A stretch of DNA of 64,000 nt from Salidesulfovibrio brasiliensis JCM 12178 (GTDB lineage Bacteria > Desulfobacterota > Desulfovibrionia > Desulfovibrionales > Desulfovibrionaceae), in the NCBI RefSeq assembly GCF_001311825.1, contig NZ_BBCB01000008.1, positions 1-64,000 on the forward strand, written 5' to 3'. The translations under genes were made by a program, and so were the position numbers. A model generated the notes under the pieces. That model was not told where the DNA came from, ran no database searches, and was given only the letters and a program-made list of their open reading frames with translations. Shown piece after piece: positions 18,175 through 26,166 of this stretch; position 1 is the first letter of the stretch; every line of letters starts with the position of its first letter.

Positions 18175-18416
18175 GTCCTGTCCCCGCTCTTGGCCGTGGG
18201 TGTTTTGTACAGGGAATAATGCCAGTAGGAGAAGCCCACCAGCGCAAACCCCGACCAGAGGTGCAGCTTCTTGATTTCCGGCTCGCGGTCCGTCTCCAGC
18301 AGGCTGGTGGCCACGAGCGTACCGAGGGAGGCGGCCATGCCGACCTTGGCCCAGGTCCGTTTGGTCTGCATGTCGAGGCCGCCCTTGACCGGCGTTGTTT
18401 TCTTGGCGTCGGCCAT
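18171..18416 (-). CDS. Small two-helix membrane protein
   Basis: The 81-residue protein has two predicted membrane helices, 'TWAKVGMAASLGTLVATSLL' and 'LHLWSGFALVGFSYWHYSLY', with conserved-looking His and Trp in the second. The helices are joined by a charged loop (ETDREPEIKK). I start at the ATG that begins MADAKKTTPV; the longer frame upstream has no support. The stop overlaps the ATPase copy 2 start (ATGA), so their amounts are probably matched. It may be an ATPase partner or a membrane-shaping subunit. The helix-hairpin with a His recalls cytochrome b-like small proteins, but I cannot name the family. Confidence 0.75.
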   Translation of the reverse strand: MADAKKTTPVKGGLDMQTKRTWAKVGMAASLGTLVATSLLETDREPEIKKLHLWSGFALVGFSYWHYSLYKTPTAKSGDRT

Positions 18417-18418
18417 GG

Positions 18419-18817
18419 TTACTCCTGCTGGCTGAGTTCGGCTTTCACGTCCTGAATCTGTTCCTTGATCTCCTCCACCCCGCCCTGCACGCCAGCCCAG
18501 AGCTTCACTGCCCCGGAAACAACGGCTTGCTGCACCTTGGGGTTGGTGACGACGAGCGCGACCCCAGCACCGAGCGCAAGGCCCTTGAGATAATTGGGAT
18601 CGGTAAAATTGACCCATGAAGTCAGCGTGCCGGTGGAGTTCTGCTGCGGCTGGGCCGGAACAGGCTGCCCCGAAACCGGAGCCTGCATGCCGGGCTGCGC
18701 GGCTGCGTACTGGTTGCCGTCATGGAAATAGTAGGAGGGCTGCTGCGGATTGCGCATGTACGCGCCTTCCTGAGAAGAGTTGCCGGGGGCGGGCTGGTAT
18801 TTGTACTGATCGCTCAT
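18419..18817 (-). CDS. Pro/Gln/Tyr-rich protein with one membrane helix
   Basis: The 132-residue protein has a low-complexity N-terminus of about 60 residues rich in Gln, Pro, Ala, Ser and Tyr ('YQPAPGNSSQEGAYMRNPQQPSYYFHDG'), then one membrane helix with small residues (YLKGLALGAGVALVVTNP) and an amphipathic, probably coiled-coil C-terminus (VEEIKEQIQDVKAELSQQE). The same layout recurs in the 180-residue protein at 19365-19907 and, without the low-complexity part, at 12465-12704. An AAGGA ribosome site precedes the ATG. A structural role on an iron-storing compartment is suggested by context only. Confidence 0.8.
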   Translation of the reverse strand: MSDQYKYQPAPGNSSQEGAYMRNPQQPSYYFHDGNQYAAAQPGMQAPVSGQPVPAQPQQNSTGTLTSWVNFTDPNYLKGLALGAGVALVVTNPKVQQAVVSGAVKLWAGVQGGVEEIKEQIQDVKAELSQQE

Positions 18818-18829
18818 GATGGTGGTTCC

Positions 18830-19342
18830 TTATTGCACCGGATCGCTGGAATCGGTGTCGGTTTTCTTGGTGGTCTTTTTCGCGGAATCCTTTGTGGACT
18901 TCCTGGCCGAGGTTTTCTCGGCGGGTTTTGCGGAAGCCTTTTTGGATGCATCCTTTGCCGGTTTTTTCCTTGCCGTTTTTGCCGTGGCTTTTGCGGCAAC
19001 CTTTTCAGGAGCTTGGGCCGGAGCGGGGTTCAGTGCGGAATCGAGCGCATACTTGGTGCCCGTGGCAACGGCAACGATACCCACGAAAGAGAGGATTCCG
19101 CCGAGTCCCAGCGCGCCGGCCACGCCCACGGCCGCTCCTGCGGCAATGCCCGTTGTTCCGGCTTCGCGTGCAACGGTCCTTGCGGCCTCCTGTTTTGTCA
19201 TCTCGCCGGATTTGACCTTGCCGAGAGTGCCCGCGGCTGCCGCGGCTCCGCCAACGACTGCGCCGAAGAGCGTTGCTCCGAGCGCTGCGCCGCCCGCAGC
19301 GGCCCGAGGGTTGGGCCGAGGAGTGGTAGAATGCTTTGTCAT
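18830..19342 (-). CDS. Glycine-rich membrane protein with Lys/Ala histone-H1-like tail
   Basis: The 170-residue protein has two hydrophobic stretches very rich in Gly and Ala ('GGAALGATLFGAVVGGAAAAAG' split here, and 'GIAAGAAVGVAGALGLGGILSFVG'), then a C-terminal tail of about 50 residues with KKPAKDASKKASAKPA-type repeats. Gly zipper helices resemble those of magnetosome and compartment-shaping proteins; the tail resembles histone H1-like or polyanion-binding tails. I start at MTKHSTTPR, which has an AAGGAG site, rather than 29 codons upstream. It lies between the two prion-like proteins. A role in packing phosphate- or iron-rich material, or contacting DNA, is possible but untested. Confidence 0.8.
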   Translation of the reverse strand: MTKHSTTPRPNPRAAAGGAALGATLFGAVVGGAAAAAGTLGKVKSGEMTKQEAARTVAREAGTTGIAAGAAVGVAGALGLGGILSFVGIVAVATGTKYALDSALNPAPAQAPEKVAAKATAKTARKKPAKDASKKASAKPAEKTSARKSTKDSAKKTTKKTDTDSSDPVQ

Positions 19343-19364
19343 GTTGTGCTCCTTGTACTTGCGG

Positions 19365-19907
19365 CTATTCGCCCGCGTCTTCCGTTTCCTCGCCGCCGAG
19401 GAAGGCACCGAAGGTTCCGGCCACGGCACCCTTGACCGCGTCGTTGTTCAGAAGAAACACGGCTGCCGCCCCCACGAGCGCGCCTTTCCAGAAATCGCCG
19501 CCCGTGCTAGTGAGCATGCCGATCAGTTTTGAGGCGTCGGCCTCACCGTTCATGACGTCGTTGACCATGCCGTAGACCTCACCCATGCGGTTCTGGTCGA
19601 ACTTGGGTTCAGCCCCTTCGGGCGTGCCGGGAATGCCCGCACCCGGAGCCTGTCCCTGCCCCATGCCCGGCTGGGCCGAAAAGCCCTGTGCGGACTGTTG
19701 GCCCTGAGGCTGTCCCTGCGCGGCAACAAAACCGACGCCGGGCTGGTACTGATAATACGCACCGGGCTGCGGCGCGGCCTGCTGGTACCCGTACTGTGGC
19801 GGCGCCTGCTGGTATCCCGGCTGCGATCCACCCTGTTCCGCGTATCCCTGATTCTGACCTTGATCCTGTCCGGGCTGGACAAAGTGCATCTGTTCCTGAT
19901 GGTCCAT
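19365..19907 (-). CDS. Prion-like Gln/Gly/Tyr-rich protein with C-terminal membrane helix
   Basis: The 180-residue protein has about 100 N-terminal residues of low complexity made of Q, G, Y, P and A ('QAPPQYGYQQAAPQPGAYYQYQPG'), composition like eukaryotic prion-like domains. A short soluble segment (NRMGEVYGMVNDVMNGEADASKLIGML) and a membrane helix with GxxxG spacing (FWKGALVGAAAVFLLNNDAVKGAVAGTFGAFLGG) follow. A strong GGAGGA site precedes the ATG. It sits between the free HMA protein and the Lys-rich protein. Low-complexity domains tethered to a membrane could form a coat or condensate around an iron granule. This is a hypothesis. Confidence 0.82.
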   Translation of the reverse strand: MDHQEQMHFVQPGQDQGQNQGYAEQGGSQPGYQQAPPQYGYQQAAPQPGAYYQYQPGVGFVAAQGQPQGQQSAQGFSAQPGMGQGQAPGAGIPGTPEGAEPKFDQNRMGEVYGMVNDVMNGEADASKLIGMLTSTGGDFWKGALVGAAAVFLLNNDAVKGAVAGTFGAFLGGEETEDAGE

Positions 19908-19918
19908 GAATGTCCTCC

Positions 19919-20242
19919 TTATACCTGCTCGGGGAGCAGGACTTTCTTCAGTTCTTTTGCAAGTTCTTCAAATCGTGCGTTATCCGAGGTCGTCAGCAAT
20001 TCGGCCAGCGCATTGGGGTCCACCGCTTCAGGGTCGTATTCGATGACCACCGAACGGCCGAGGGGGTTCAGCCGCGTGCTATAAATAGCCGGGGGCAGAT
20101 CCCTGGTCCCGGCCTGATCCATTGCCTTTTTGGCTCTCGGGTCGCCAAGAAGCTTCAGGCTGAACTTGACCCGGATGCGTCCCGGCACGTGATGCGCCAC
20201 GGACAGATATTGCCGAAGCTCCATCAATAACTTGAAATCCAT
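19919..20242 (-). CDS. Stand-alone HMA-like protein (FezC-like)
   Basis: The 107-residue soluble protein has the heavy-metal-associated ferredoxin-like fold pattern but no CxxC: 'YLSVAHHVPGRIRVKFSLKLLGDPRAKKAMDQAG' followed by 'RSVVIEYDPEAVDPNALAELLTT' and a helical tail. The H-x-x-P-x-R-x-R motif is shared with the N-termini of all three ATPases here. Ferrosome loci encode such an HMA-domain protein (FezC) beside the FezB ATPase, as I recall from the Desulfovibrio magneticus work. A GGAGAAAG site precedes the ATG, and the gene lies 12 bases after the third ATPase. Metal binding without Cys is uncertain. Confidence 0.78.
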   Translation of the reverse strand: MDFKLLMELRQYLSVAHHVPGRIRVKFSLKLLGDPRAKKAMDQAGTRDLPPAIYSTRLNPLGRSVVIEYDPEAVDPNALAELLTTSDNARFEELAKELKKVLLPEQV

Positions 20243-20254
20243 ATCTTTCTCCGT

Positions 20255-22453
20255 TTATTGATCCTCGGCGCCAGTAAGCGCCGGGATGTCGTACCTGAGC
20301 AGCCTCGACGAGTTGGCCATGACGCCCAGCGAATGGACGATGTGCAGCAGCCCGGCCATGACCGGCGAGAGGAGCCCGGTCGCGCCGAGCACCACGCCGA
20401 CAATGTTCGACCCTGTCGCGATCCAGAAGTTCTGGTGCACGACGCTGAGGGTATTGCGGCTGAGGGCATGCACGTAGACGAGGTCGCGCAGGTCGTCGTT
20501 GACCAGAGCGATGTCAGCGGCCTCCACGGCCACCTCGGACCCGCCCGCGCCCATGGCCACGCCGACGTCCGCCTCGGTAAGGGCCAGCGCGTCGTTGATG
20601 CCGTCGCCGATCATGAGCACGGACGCGCCGCCCTGTTGCAGCCTGTCCACGATCACGGCCTTGTCCTCGGGCATGACCGAAGAGTGGCAGTCACGGATGC
20701 CGAGGCGGTCCGCCAGTTCATTGGCAGTATTCTTTTCATCCCCGGTGACGAGCACGGTGTGCTTCACCCCGGAATCCAGGAGACGGGCAACCACGGCCGC
20801 GCTTTCGGGCCGGATGGTATTGTCAAAGGCAAGAAGCCCTTCCACATTGCCCTCGCGGGCCACGTAGAGAACGGTCAGCCCGCGCTTCCGAAATGCCGAA
20901 ACCCGCGAGGAGACACCCCCGACGCGCACCCCGTAACGCTCCATGAGTTTGCGGTTGCCCACGAGCACCTCGGCTCCGGTGATCTCGGCGCGCATGCCCA
21001 TGCCGAGGAAGTATTCGCAGACGGTATGCGGCACCGGGCTCACGTCCCTGCGGTCCGCCTCCATCTTCACGGCCTGCGCCAGCGGATGGTGGTTGTGGAC
21101 TTCGGCGGAGACCGCCAGTTGCAGCAGCCGCTCCTCGCCGATTCCGCCCACGGGGACCACGCTTTCCAGCACCGGCTCGGTGGTGGTCAGGGTGCCGGTC
21201 TTGTCGAAGCAAACCGTGTCGACCTTGCTCAGTTCCTCAAGATAGCGGCCGCCCTTGATGAGAATGTTTCTGCGGGCAGCCGCGCTCATGGCCGCGCTGA
21301 TGGCCGTTGATGCAGAGAGCACCGTGGCGCAGGGGCAGGCCATGACCAGCATGACAGTGAATGCGCGCCAGAGGCTGCCGGTGAGCAGCAGGGTTCCGCC
21401 GGTGACGACGAAACCGACCTTGATGAGATTCGCGGCCAGCCTGTCTGCCACCCCTTCGATGGGGGCGCGGTTCTCCAGTGAATCCTCCACGAGCTTGAGC
21501 ACACGGGCCAAGTAGGTCCTGTCGCCCACCTCGCGGGCCCGAACGTAGATGACGCCCTGACGCACGAAGGTTCCGGCCAACACTTCATCGCCAGCCATGC
21601 GGGGAATGAAGTCCGGGCGGCCTGTAATGGGCGACTCGTCCAGAAGGGCCTCCCCGTCGACGACCTCGCCATCCACGCAGACCTTTTCCCCGGTATGCAG
21701 GACCACTACGTCCCCGACCTTGAGATCACGGACCTCGGCCTCCACTTCCACGCCGTCCACCAGCACGAAGGTGTGATGCCCGGTCTGATGCAGAATCTGC
21801 GAAATGGATTTCCGGGACCGTTCGGTAATCCATGCCTTGAGCAGCTCCGCGCCCGAGTTGATCCAGAGGACCTCGAACGCGGTCAACGCTTCGCCCGCCG
21901 CGACAGCCGCAACGCAGCTTGCGCCGAGGAACGCCTCCAGCGTGAACCGACGCTGGCGTATCTGCCGCAACGCCTTCTTGAAGAGGGGCACGGACGCGCC
22001 GATGGCGATGATCCCGAGGGGGCTCAGGGCAGTCTCGGCTACGGCAAGGCCCAGAACAGACCGCCGCACGAACACGCCGCCCATGACCAGCGAAATGGCC
22101 GTGAATCGCCGCAGTGCGGGCCTGACCGGATCGCAGCCGCGCTCCGTGACCTTGCACGCCGTGCATTCGCACAGCGGGGAGGCGCAGGAGGGCGCGGCGA
22201 TCAGCCGGGGCTTCGCGTTTGAGTCCACAAGCAGCTCGGAAACACGGGCCACCTCAGCTTCATTGGTACGCTCGGAATCGTACCGGACAATCAGGGTCCC
22301 GGCCCGCGCGTTGGCCCGCACCAGCTCGACGCCCTCAGACTCTGCCAGCTCCGATTCAAGGCGGGCGGCCAGTTCATCGTTTCGCCGCAAGGAGCGAACA
22401 AGGAAACGGACCCGCCCCGGAATGGAGTGTCGTATTTTCAATGTCTTTTTCAC
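20255..22453 (-). CDS. P-type metal ATPase with CPC motif, copy 3
   Basis: The pump has about 732 residues and is the promoter-proximal gene of the operon. It carries an HMA-like domain without CxxC ('IRHSIPGRVRFLVRSLRRNDELAARL'), then an unusual Cys cluster (SCASPLCECTACK, C-x5-C-x-C-x2-C), actuator PITGRP, membrane motif MACPCATVLSAS, DKTGT, HHPLAQAV, TGDEKNTA and GDGINDAL. CPC is typical of Cu+ pumps and some divalent pumps, unlike the S/A-C-A of the two other ATPases. TGE is replaced by TGR in the actuator loop, an odd change at the dephosphorylation motif. I start at GTG 22453, which has AGAAGG before it; an earlier GTG at 22516 lacks a ribosome site. Confidence 0.85.
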   Translation of the reverse strand: MKKTLKIRHSIPGRVRFLVRSLRRNDELAARLESELAESEGVELVRANARAGTLIVRYDSERTNEAEVARVSELLVDSNAKPRLIAAPSCASPLCECTACKVTERGCDPVRPALRRFTAISLVMGGVFVRRSVLGLAVAETALSPLGIIAIGASVPLFKKALRQIRQRRFTLEAFLGASCVAAVAAGEALTAFEVLWINSGAELLKAWITERSRKSISQILHQTGHHTFVLVDGVEVEAEVRDLKVGDVVVLHTGEKVCVDGEVVDGEALLDESPITGRPDFIPRMAGDEVLAGTFVRQGVIYVRAREVGDRTYLARVLKLVEDSLENRAPIEGVADRLAANLIKVGFVVTGGTLLLTGSLWRAFTVMLVMACPCATVLSASTAISAAMSAAARRNILIKGGRYLEELSKVDTVCFDKTGTLTTTEPVLESVVPVGGIGEERLLQLAVSAEVHNHHPLAQAVKMEADRRDVSPVPHTVCEYFLGMGMRAEITGAEVLVGNRKLMERYGVRVGGVSSRVSAFRKRGLTVLYVAREGNVEGLLAFDNTIRPESAAVVARLLDSGVKHTVLVTGDEKNTANELADRLGIRDCHSSVMPEDKAVIVDRLQQGGASVLMIGDGINDALALTEADVGVAMGAGGSEVAVEAADIALVNDDLRDLVYVHALSRNTLSVVHQNFWIATGSNIVGVVLGATGLLSPVMAGLLHIVHSLGVMANSSRLLRYDIPALTGAEDQ

Positions 22454-22526
22454 GCTGCCTTCTATGTCTTCATGAGCACATTCCCCGCAACCTCGGGAAA
22501 CGAAAGTCTTTTTCACAACCGAAAAC

Positions 22527-22545
22527 GAAAATGGTCTTCATTTTC
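22527..22545. promoter_or_regulatory. Fur box upstream of the ferrosome-like operon
   Basis: Leftward reading gives GAAAATGAAGACCATTTTC, an inverted repeat (GAAAAT, seven bases, ATTTTC) that matches the 19-base Fur consensus at 14 of 19 positions. It lies 74 bases before the chosen ATPase start and downstream of the chemoreceptor stop, so the operon has its own iron-regulated promoter. Confidence 0.65.
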
Positions 22546-22592
22546 AGCGACACCACGCACGCCTCAGGCAGATGGGTCAATACTGTCCGCAA

Positions 22593-23954
22593 CTATGCGG
22601 CTCGCCGAAGCGGTTCAGCCTCACGACGCAGCCCGTCAACGAGCCGCTGCAATTCGGTGGCGTCGGCGACCATACGCATGAGCACATCGGACGCGCTCTG
22701 CGTGGCACGAACTGTTTCACCGGAAATGTCGCAGGTGCCGCGAATCACATCGCGCGTGGCGTCCGCCGTGACGGCCTGTTCTCCGGCAGATGCGGCGATG
22801 ACCTCAACAAGCTCCTCGGCAGCGCGGGACAGCTCGACGATTTCGCCCAGCGAAGCCCCGGAGTCACGTACCAGACCAACGAGCCGCTCAAGCGCGTCAC
22901 CGGCAGAGCGCATTCCCTCTGCGTTCATGTCCGCCACCTTGCGAATGGAGGAGATCATGCCTTCGACTTCACCGGTGGCGTTCATGGTCTTTTCGGCCAG
23001 CTTGCGGACCTCGTCGGCCACCACTGCGAACCCCCGCCCTGTTTCACCGGCGCGCGCCGCCTCGATAGCCGCATTGAGCGCCAGAAGGTTGGTCTGGTCC
23101 GCGATGTCGTTGATGACGGAAATGACGCTGCCGACGTTTCCGGTTTCCCGTCCGAGCCGGTCCATGTTCCCCGCCAGATTCTCGTAGGACTGCTCCAACC
23201 GCTCCATGGCCTCCACGCTCTCTCCGGCCACACGTGCGCCATCGCGGGCGCGCGACGCCGTGGCGTGTGCCGTCTCCCGCGCCTCTTCGGCACCCTTGAG
23301 CACCTGTGACGCGGCCTTGCTCATGCCGTCCACAGCCTCGTCAGCCTGCTGAAGGTCCCGCTCCTGAGCCATTGCAGCAGCACCGGAGTCGGCAACCATG
23401 GCCTGAACGCTCTCGGCAGTACCTCGGACGGAGGAGACCACCCGCTCCAGCTGCGATGCCGCCTCTTCAAGCCCTTCGGCTCTGGCACGACGGGCGCGCT
23501 CCGCCTCTTTCTCAAGACTGCGGACCGCCTTTGCCGCCTTGCGTGATTCCCTGAACGCCTCCTTGCGCATGACATCCGCGCTCTCCATGCGCTCCTTCAC
23601 GCCGTTGAACACGCTGCCGAGCGCTCCGCTCACCTCGCCCATCTCGTCGGGCGCATCGCAGCTCGGCGGCTGGTCGAAGTCGCCGGAGGCGGCACGATTG
23701 CAGGCTTCGCAGATTTCGTTGAGTGGGCGGCAGACATGGCGACGGACCATGAAGGCAGAAACACCGCCGAGCAGCAGTCCCCCGAACACGGCGGTTCCCG
23801 CCAACAGCCACGGCGCGTGTGCGATCCCGAAAGACGCCACGGCATGCCCGCCAAACAGCGCCGCCGCAAACAGAACCGCAGCGACGGGTGCGGTCCAGAG
23901 CATGATTCTTCGTCCAAGTCCGCTCATGCTGCAAAGAGTGAAAAGGTTGGCCAT
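22593..23954 (-). CDS. Methyl-accepting chemotaxis protein
   Basis: The 453-residue chemoreceptor has two closely spaced membrane helices (about 18-39 and 47-68) with almost no periplasmic part, a HAMP region, and a signalling domain containing the hairpin '[41 protein letters not shown]', which contacts CheA and CheW. Lacking an external sensor domain, it probably senses internal or membrane signals. It begins 23 bases after siaC on the same strand with a GGGAGG ribosome site, so it is likely the last gene of the sia operon. That coupling links taxis with the c-di-GMP switch and is uncommon in the Pseudomonas version. Confidence 0.92.
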   Translation of the reverse strand: MANLFTLCSMSGLGRRIMLWTAPVAAVLFAAALFGGHAVASFGIAHAPWLLAGTAVFGGLLLGGVSAFMVRRHVCRPLNEICEACNRAASGDFDQPPSCDAPDEMGEVSGALGSVFNGVKERMESADVMRKEAFRESRKAAKAVRSLEKEAERARRARAEGLEEAASQLERVVSSVRGTAESVQAMVADSGAAAMAQERDLQQADEAVDGMSKAASQVLKGAEEARETAHATASRARDGARVAGESVEAMERLEQSYENLAGNMDRLGRETGNVGSVISVINDIADQTNLLALNAAIEAARAGETGRGFAVVADEVRKLAEKTMNATGEVEGMISSIRKVADMNAEGMRSAGDALERLVGLVRDSGASLGEIVELSRAAEELVEVIAASAGEQAVTADATRDVIRGTCDISGETVRATQSASDVLMRMVADATELQRLVDGLRREAEPLRRAA

Positions 23955-23977
23955 ATCTCCCTCCCCCGGTTAACGGC

Positions 23978-24364
23978 CTAGCCGGTGATCTCGACCAGAT
24001 TGAAGCGGACGTTCTGCACGTCTTCCATGAACTCCTCGCCGCACTCCTGCGCGGTCTCGTTGTCCTCGTGGTACCGCCAGTTGACCTCGATGGCCTTGCC
24101 GCGTCCCGCGTGATCGTCGAGCATGTCGAAGAGATCCATGAAGGTCTTGGACGTGGAGCTGTTGAAGTAGATCATCTCCATGTTCAGCTCCACGCGCTTG
24201 GCATCGGCCTCCGTGAAATACCGGTTGAGCCAGTCAAACATGGGACCGTAGAAGGTCGAGCAGTTTTCCGGGTAGGATTCGCCCCGGATTTCCAGCACGC
24301 CGGACTTGGGATCGAACTCTATGCGCGGCGAAGACTTGGTGGGTTGAACTGAGAATTTGGTCAT
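23978..24364 (-). CDS. siaC: SiaC-family protein (DUF1987)
   Basis: The 128-residue protein matches the SiaC/DUF1987 pattern: 'SSPRIEFDPKSGVLEIRGESYPENCSTFYGPMFDWLNRYF' then 'VELNMEMIYFNSSTSKTFMDLFDMLD', where the NSSTSK segment carries the Thr phosphorylated by SiaB in Pseudomonas aeruginosa. In that species unphosphorylated SiaC binds and activates the diguanylate cyclase SiaD. All four partners are next to each other here, which supports the name. An AGGAGG-type site precedes the ATG. It is followed by a chemoreceptor gene. Confidence 0.85.
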   Translation of the reverse strand: MTKFSVQPTKSSPRIEFDPKSGVLEIRGESYPENCSTFYGPMFDWLNRYFTEADAKRVELNMEMIYFNSSTSKTFMDLFDMLDDHAGRGKAIEVNWRYHEDNETAQECGEEFMEDVQNVRFNLVEITG

Positions 24365-24375
24365 TGTGTCCTCCT

Positions 24376-24924
24376 TTAGGCAACGACTTTCATGGAAAAA
24401 AAGGCGGTCTCGCCGTCCACGGGACGGATGTGATAATCAAGGGGCCCCTCGGCTTTGCGGGCCATCTCGATGAATCCCAGACCCGCGCCCTTGGAGTCCG
24501 GGTCCGGCCCCCTGCGGCGGCAGTCCTTGTAATAGCGCTTCAGCTCCTCCTTGTTCATGGAGCTGACACGGTTGAGCTTCTCGCTCAGGCGGTCTCCGTC
24601 GGCGGCCGCTATCCTGTTGCCGCAGGCCACGAAGTAGCGGCCATCATCCTCACGCCCGACGATGACCTGCCCGTTGGCGATGCTCTCGCCATCCACATCC
24701 ACCGGCTCACGCTCTTTCGAGTACCGGACGATGTTCTGCATCTGCTCCACGAGGATGGCAAAGATGCGGTGGGAAAGCTTCATGCCTGCCTCTTCATTGC
24801 GCAGGCGCTGGCGCATGAGGTCGGCCACGCCCTCCACTACGCCCTGAGAGACGGGGCCGTTGAAATACAAAATGATTCCATCGCCCATGAGTGATTCGTA
24901 GCAGTCGTACATTTTCGGCGTCAT
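24376..24924 (-). CDS. siaB: SiaB-family kinase
   Basis: The 182-residue protein resembles SiaB (DUF6272), a small GHKL-like kinase. Features: 'LSHRIFAILVEQMQNIVRYSKERE', whose position and Asn match an N-box, and later 'GAGLGFIEMARKAEGPLDYHI', which fits the glycine-rich ATP lid. In Pseudomonas SiaB phosphorylates SiaC and so turns off SiaD. It lies between the phosphatase gene siaA and siaC with 11-base gaps, all in one transcript. No membrane segment is seen. The family match is by pattern and by gene order. Confidence 0.8.
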   Translation of the reverse strand: MTPKMYDCYESLMGDGIILYFNGPVSQGVVEGVADLMRQRLRNEEAGMKLSHRIFAILVEQMQNIVRYSKEREPVDVDGESIANGQVIVGREDDGRYFVACGNRIAAADGDRLSEKLNRVSSMNKEELKRYYKDCRRRGPDPDSKGAGLGFIEMARKAEGPLDYHIRPVDGETAFFSMKVVA

Positions 24925-24935
24925 GCCGTGTCCTC

Positions 24936-26113
24936 CTAGATTTCAAACCCGAGTACGGTGATGTCGTCGCGCCGGGGCTCGTCCCCCCGGTAGGCGTCAA
25001 CGACTCCCTTGAGCATCCGGTCCTGTCCGCGCAGGGAGAGGTCCCCATGCTCGACGATGAATTCCTTGAAGCGACGCTTGCCAAAGGGGAAGCCTTTGGC
25101 ACCGCCGACCTGATCGATGATGCCGTCCGAGGTCATGAAGAAACGCATGCCGTGGCGATGTTCGATCTCGTGGTCCGTGAAGACGAAATCCCTGTCGGAG
25201 CGCACATAGCCGATGCCGCAGCGGTCTCCCTTGACGGTGCGGACCTCACCGGCTTCCAGAATGAAGAGAGGATTGTTGGCCCCGGCGTAGGTCACGGCGG
25301 CATTGTTCGTGTCCACGAAGCAGAGGGAGCAGTCCAGACCGTCGTCGGACATGCCGCCCGGCTCATTCTGGCCGAGTGCGTCCTTGACCAGCCGGTTCAG
25401 ATTGCCCAGCACTTCTGCCGGGCTATTGCCCGCTGCCCTGGAAGCGGCCTCCTCGAAAAGAGAGTGCACGATGAGCGTCATGAACGCGCCGGGAACACCG
25501 TGCCCGGTGCAGTCGATCACGGCCACGAAGAAGCCCCCGGAGGTCTCGCGAAACCAGTAGGAGTCGCCCCCGACCTTGTCGCGCTGGTCCCAGAGCAGGC
25601 AGTGATCATTGAACATTGCGTCGAACCGTTTTCTATCCGGCAGGAAGGAGCGCTGGATCAGGCTGGCGTAGTCGATGCTCTCCACTATCTGCTTCTGGCG
25701 TCGGCAAGACTGTCCATGGCGCGCGACAGGCGCTTCTCGCGGGATGCGATGGCATAGCCCATCCAGTGCAGGTTGCGCTTGAGGAGCATGAAATCGTGCT
25801 CTTCGCCGCGCTCGGGCGGCAAATCCTCCAAGGTGTATTCGCCCAGCTTCATGCGCTGGCACTGCTCATCCAGTTCCCTGATGCTGCGCAGAGCCAGCAT
25901 GTGGCTGAACCCTTTGGATATTGGAACGAACAAAATCACCGAAACAGTGAGGAAGACCACGAGGACGTTGTTGACGGTTCCGGTCCCGCTGGCGTGCCCG
26001 ACAATGAGCAGCCCGAGCGGCAGGAGCACGAGCACAAGAAAGAGGATGAGGTCCATTTTGCGGCGGATGCTCATGGATTGCATTCGCCCGAAGGTTCCGG
26101 CCAGCCGTGTCAT
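24936..26113 (-). CDS. siaA: SiaA-type membrane PP2C phosphatase (frameshift near 25697)
   Basis: About 392 residues: two N-terminal membrane helices ('LILFLVLVLLPLGLLIVGHASG' split here, and 'VNNVLVVFLTVSVILFVPIS'), a HAMP-like linker and coiled coil, then a SpoIIE/PP2C phosphatase domain with 'DQRDKVGGDSYWF', 'DCTGHGVPGAFMT', 'DGIIDQVGG' and 'RRDDITVLGFEI', which hold the metal-binding Asp residues. The frame breaks at LADA; one C in a CCC run restores QKQIVESIDYASLIQRSFLP. SiaA dephosphorylates SiaC in Pseudomonas. The ATG at 26113 has an AGGAG site. Unlike Pseudomonas SiaA, the extracytoplasmic part is very short. Confidence 0.82.
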
Positions 26114-26166
26114 GCCGCGCTCCTGTGGATTATGAATTTCATTTTCAACCAACTCCGAAAAAAATA

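Noticed and set aside
12465-22545. Magnetosome gene island
   Set aside because: No mam or mad type genes (no CDF transporter, no HtrA protease, no actin-like MamK); the gene set fits ferrosomes better.
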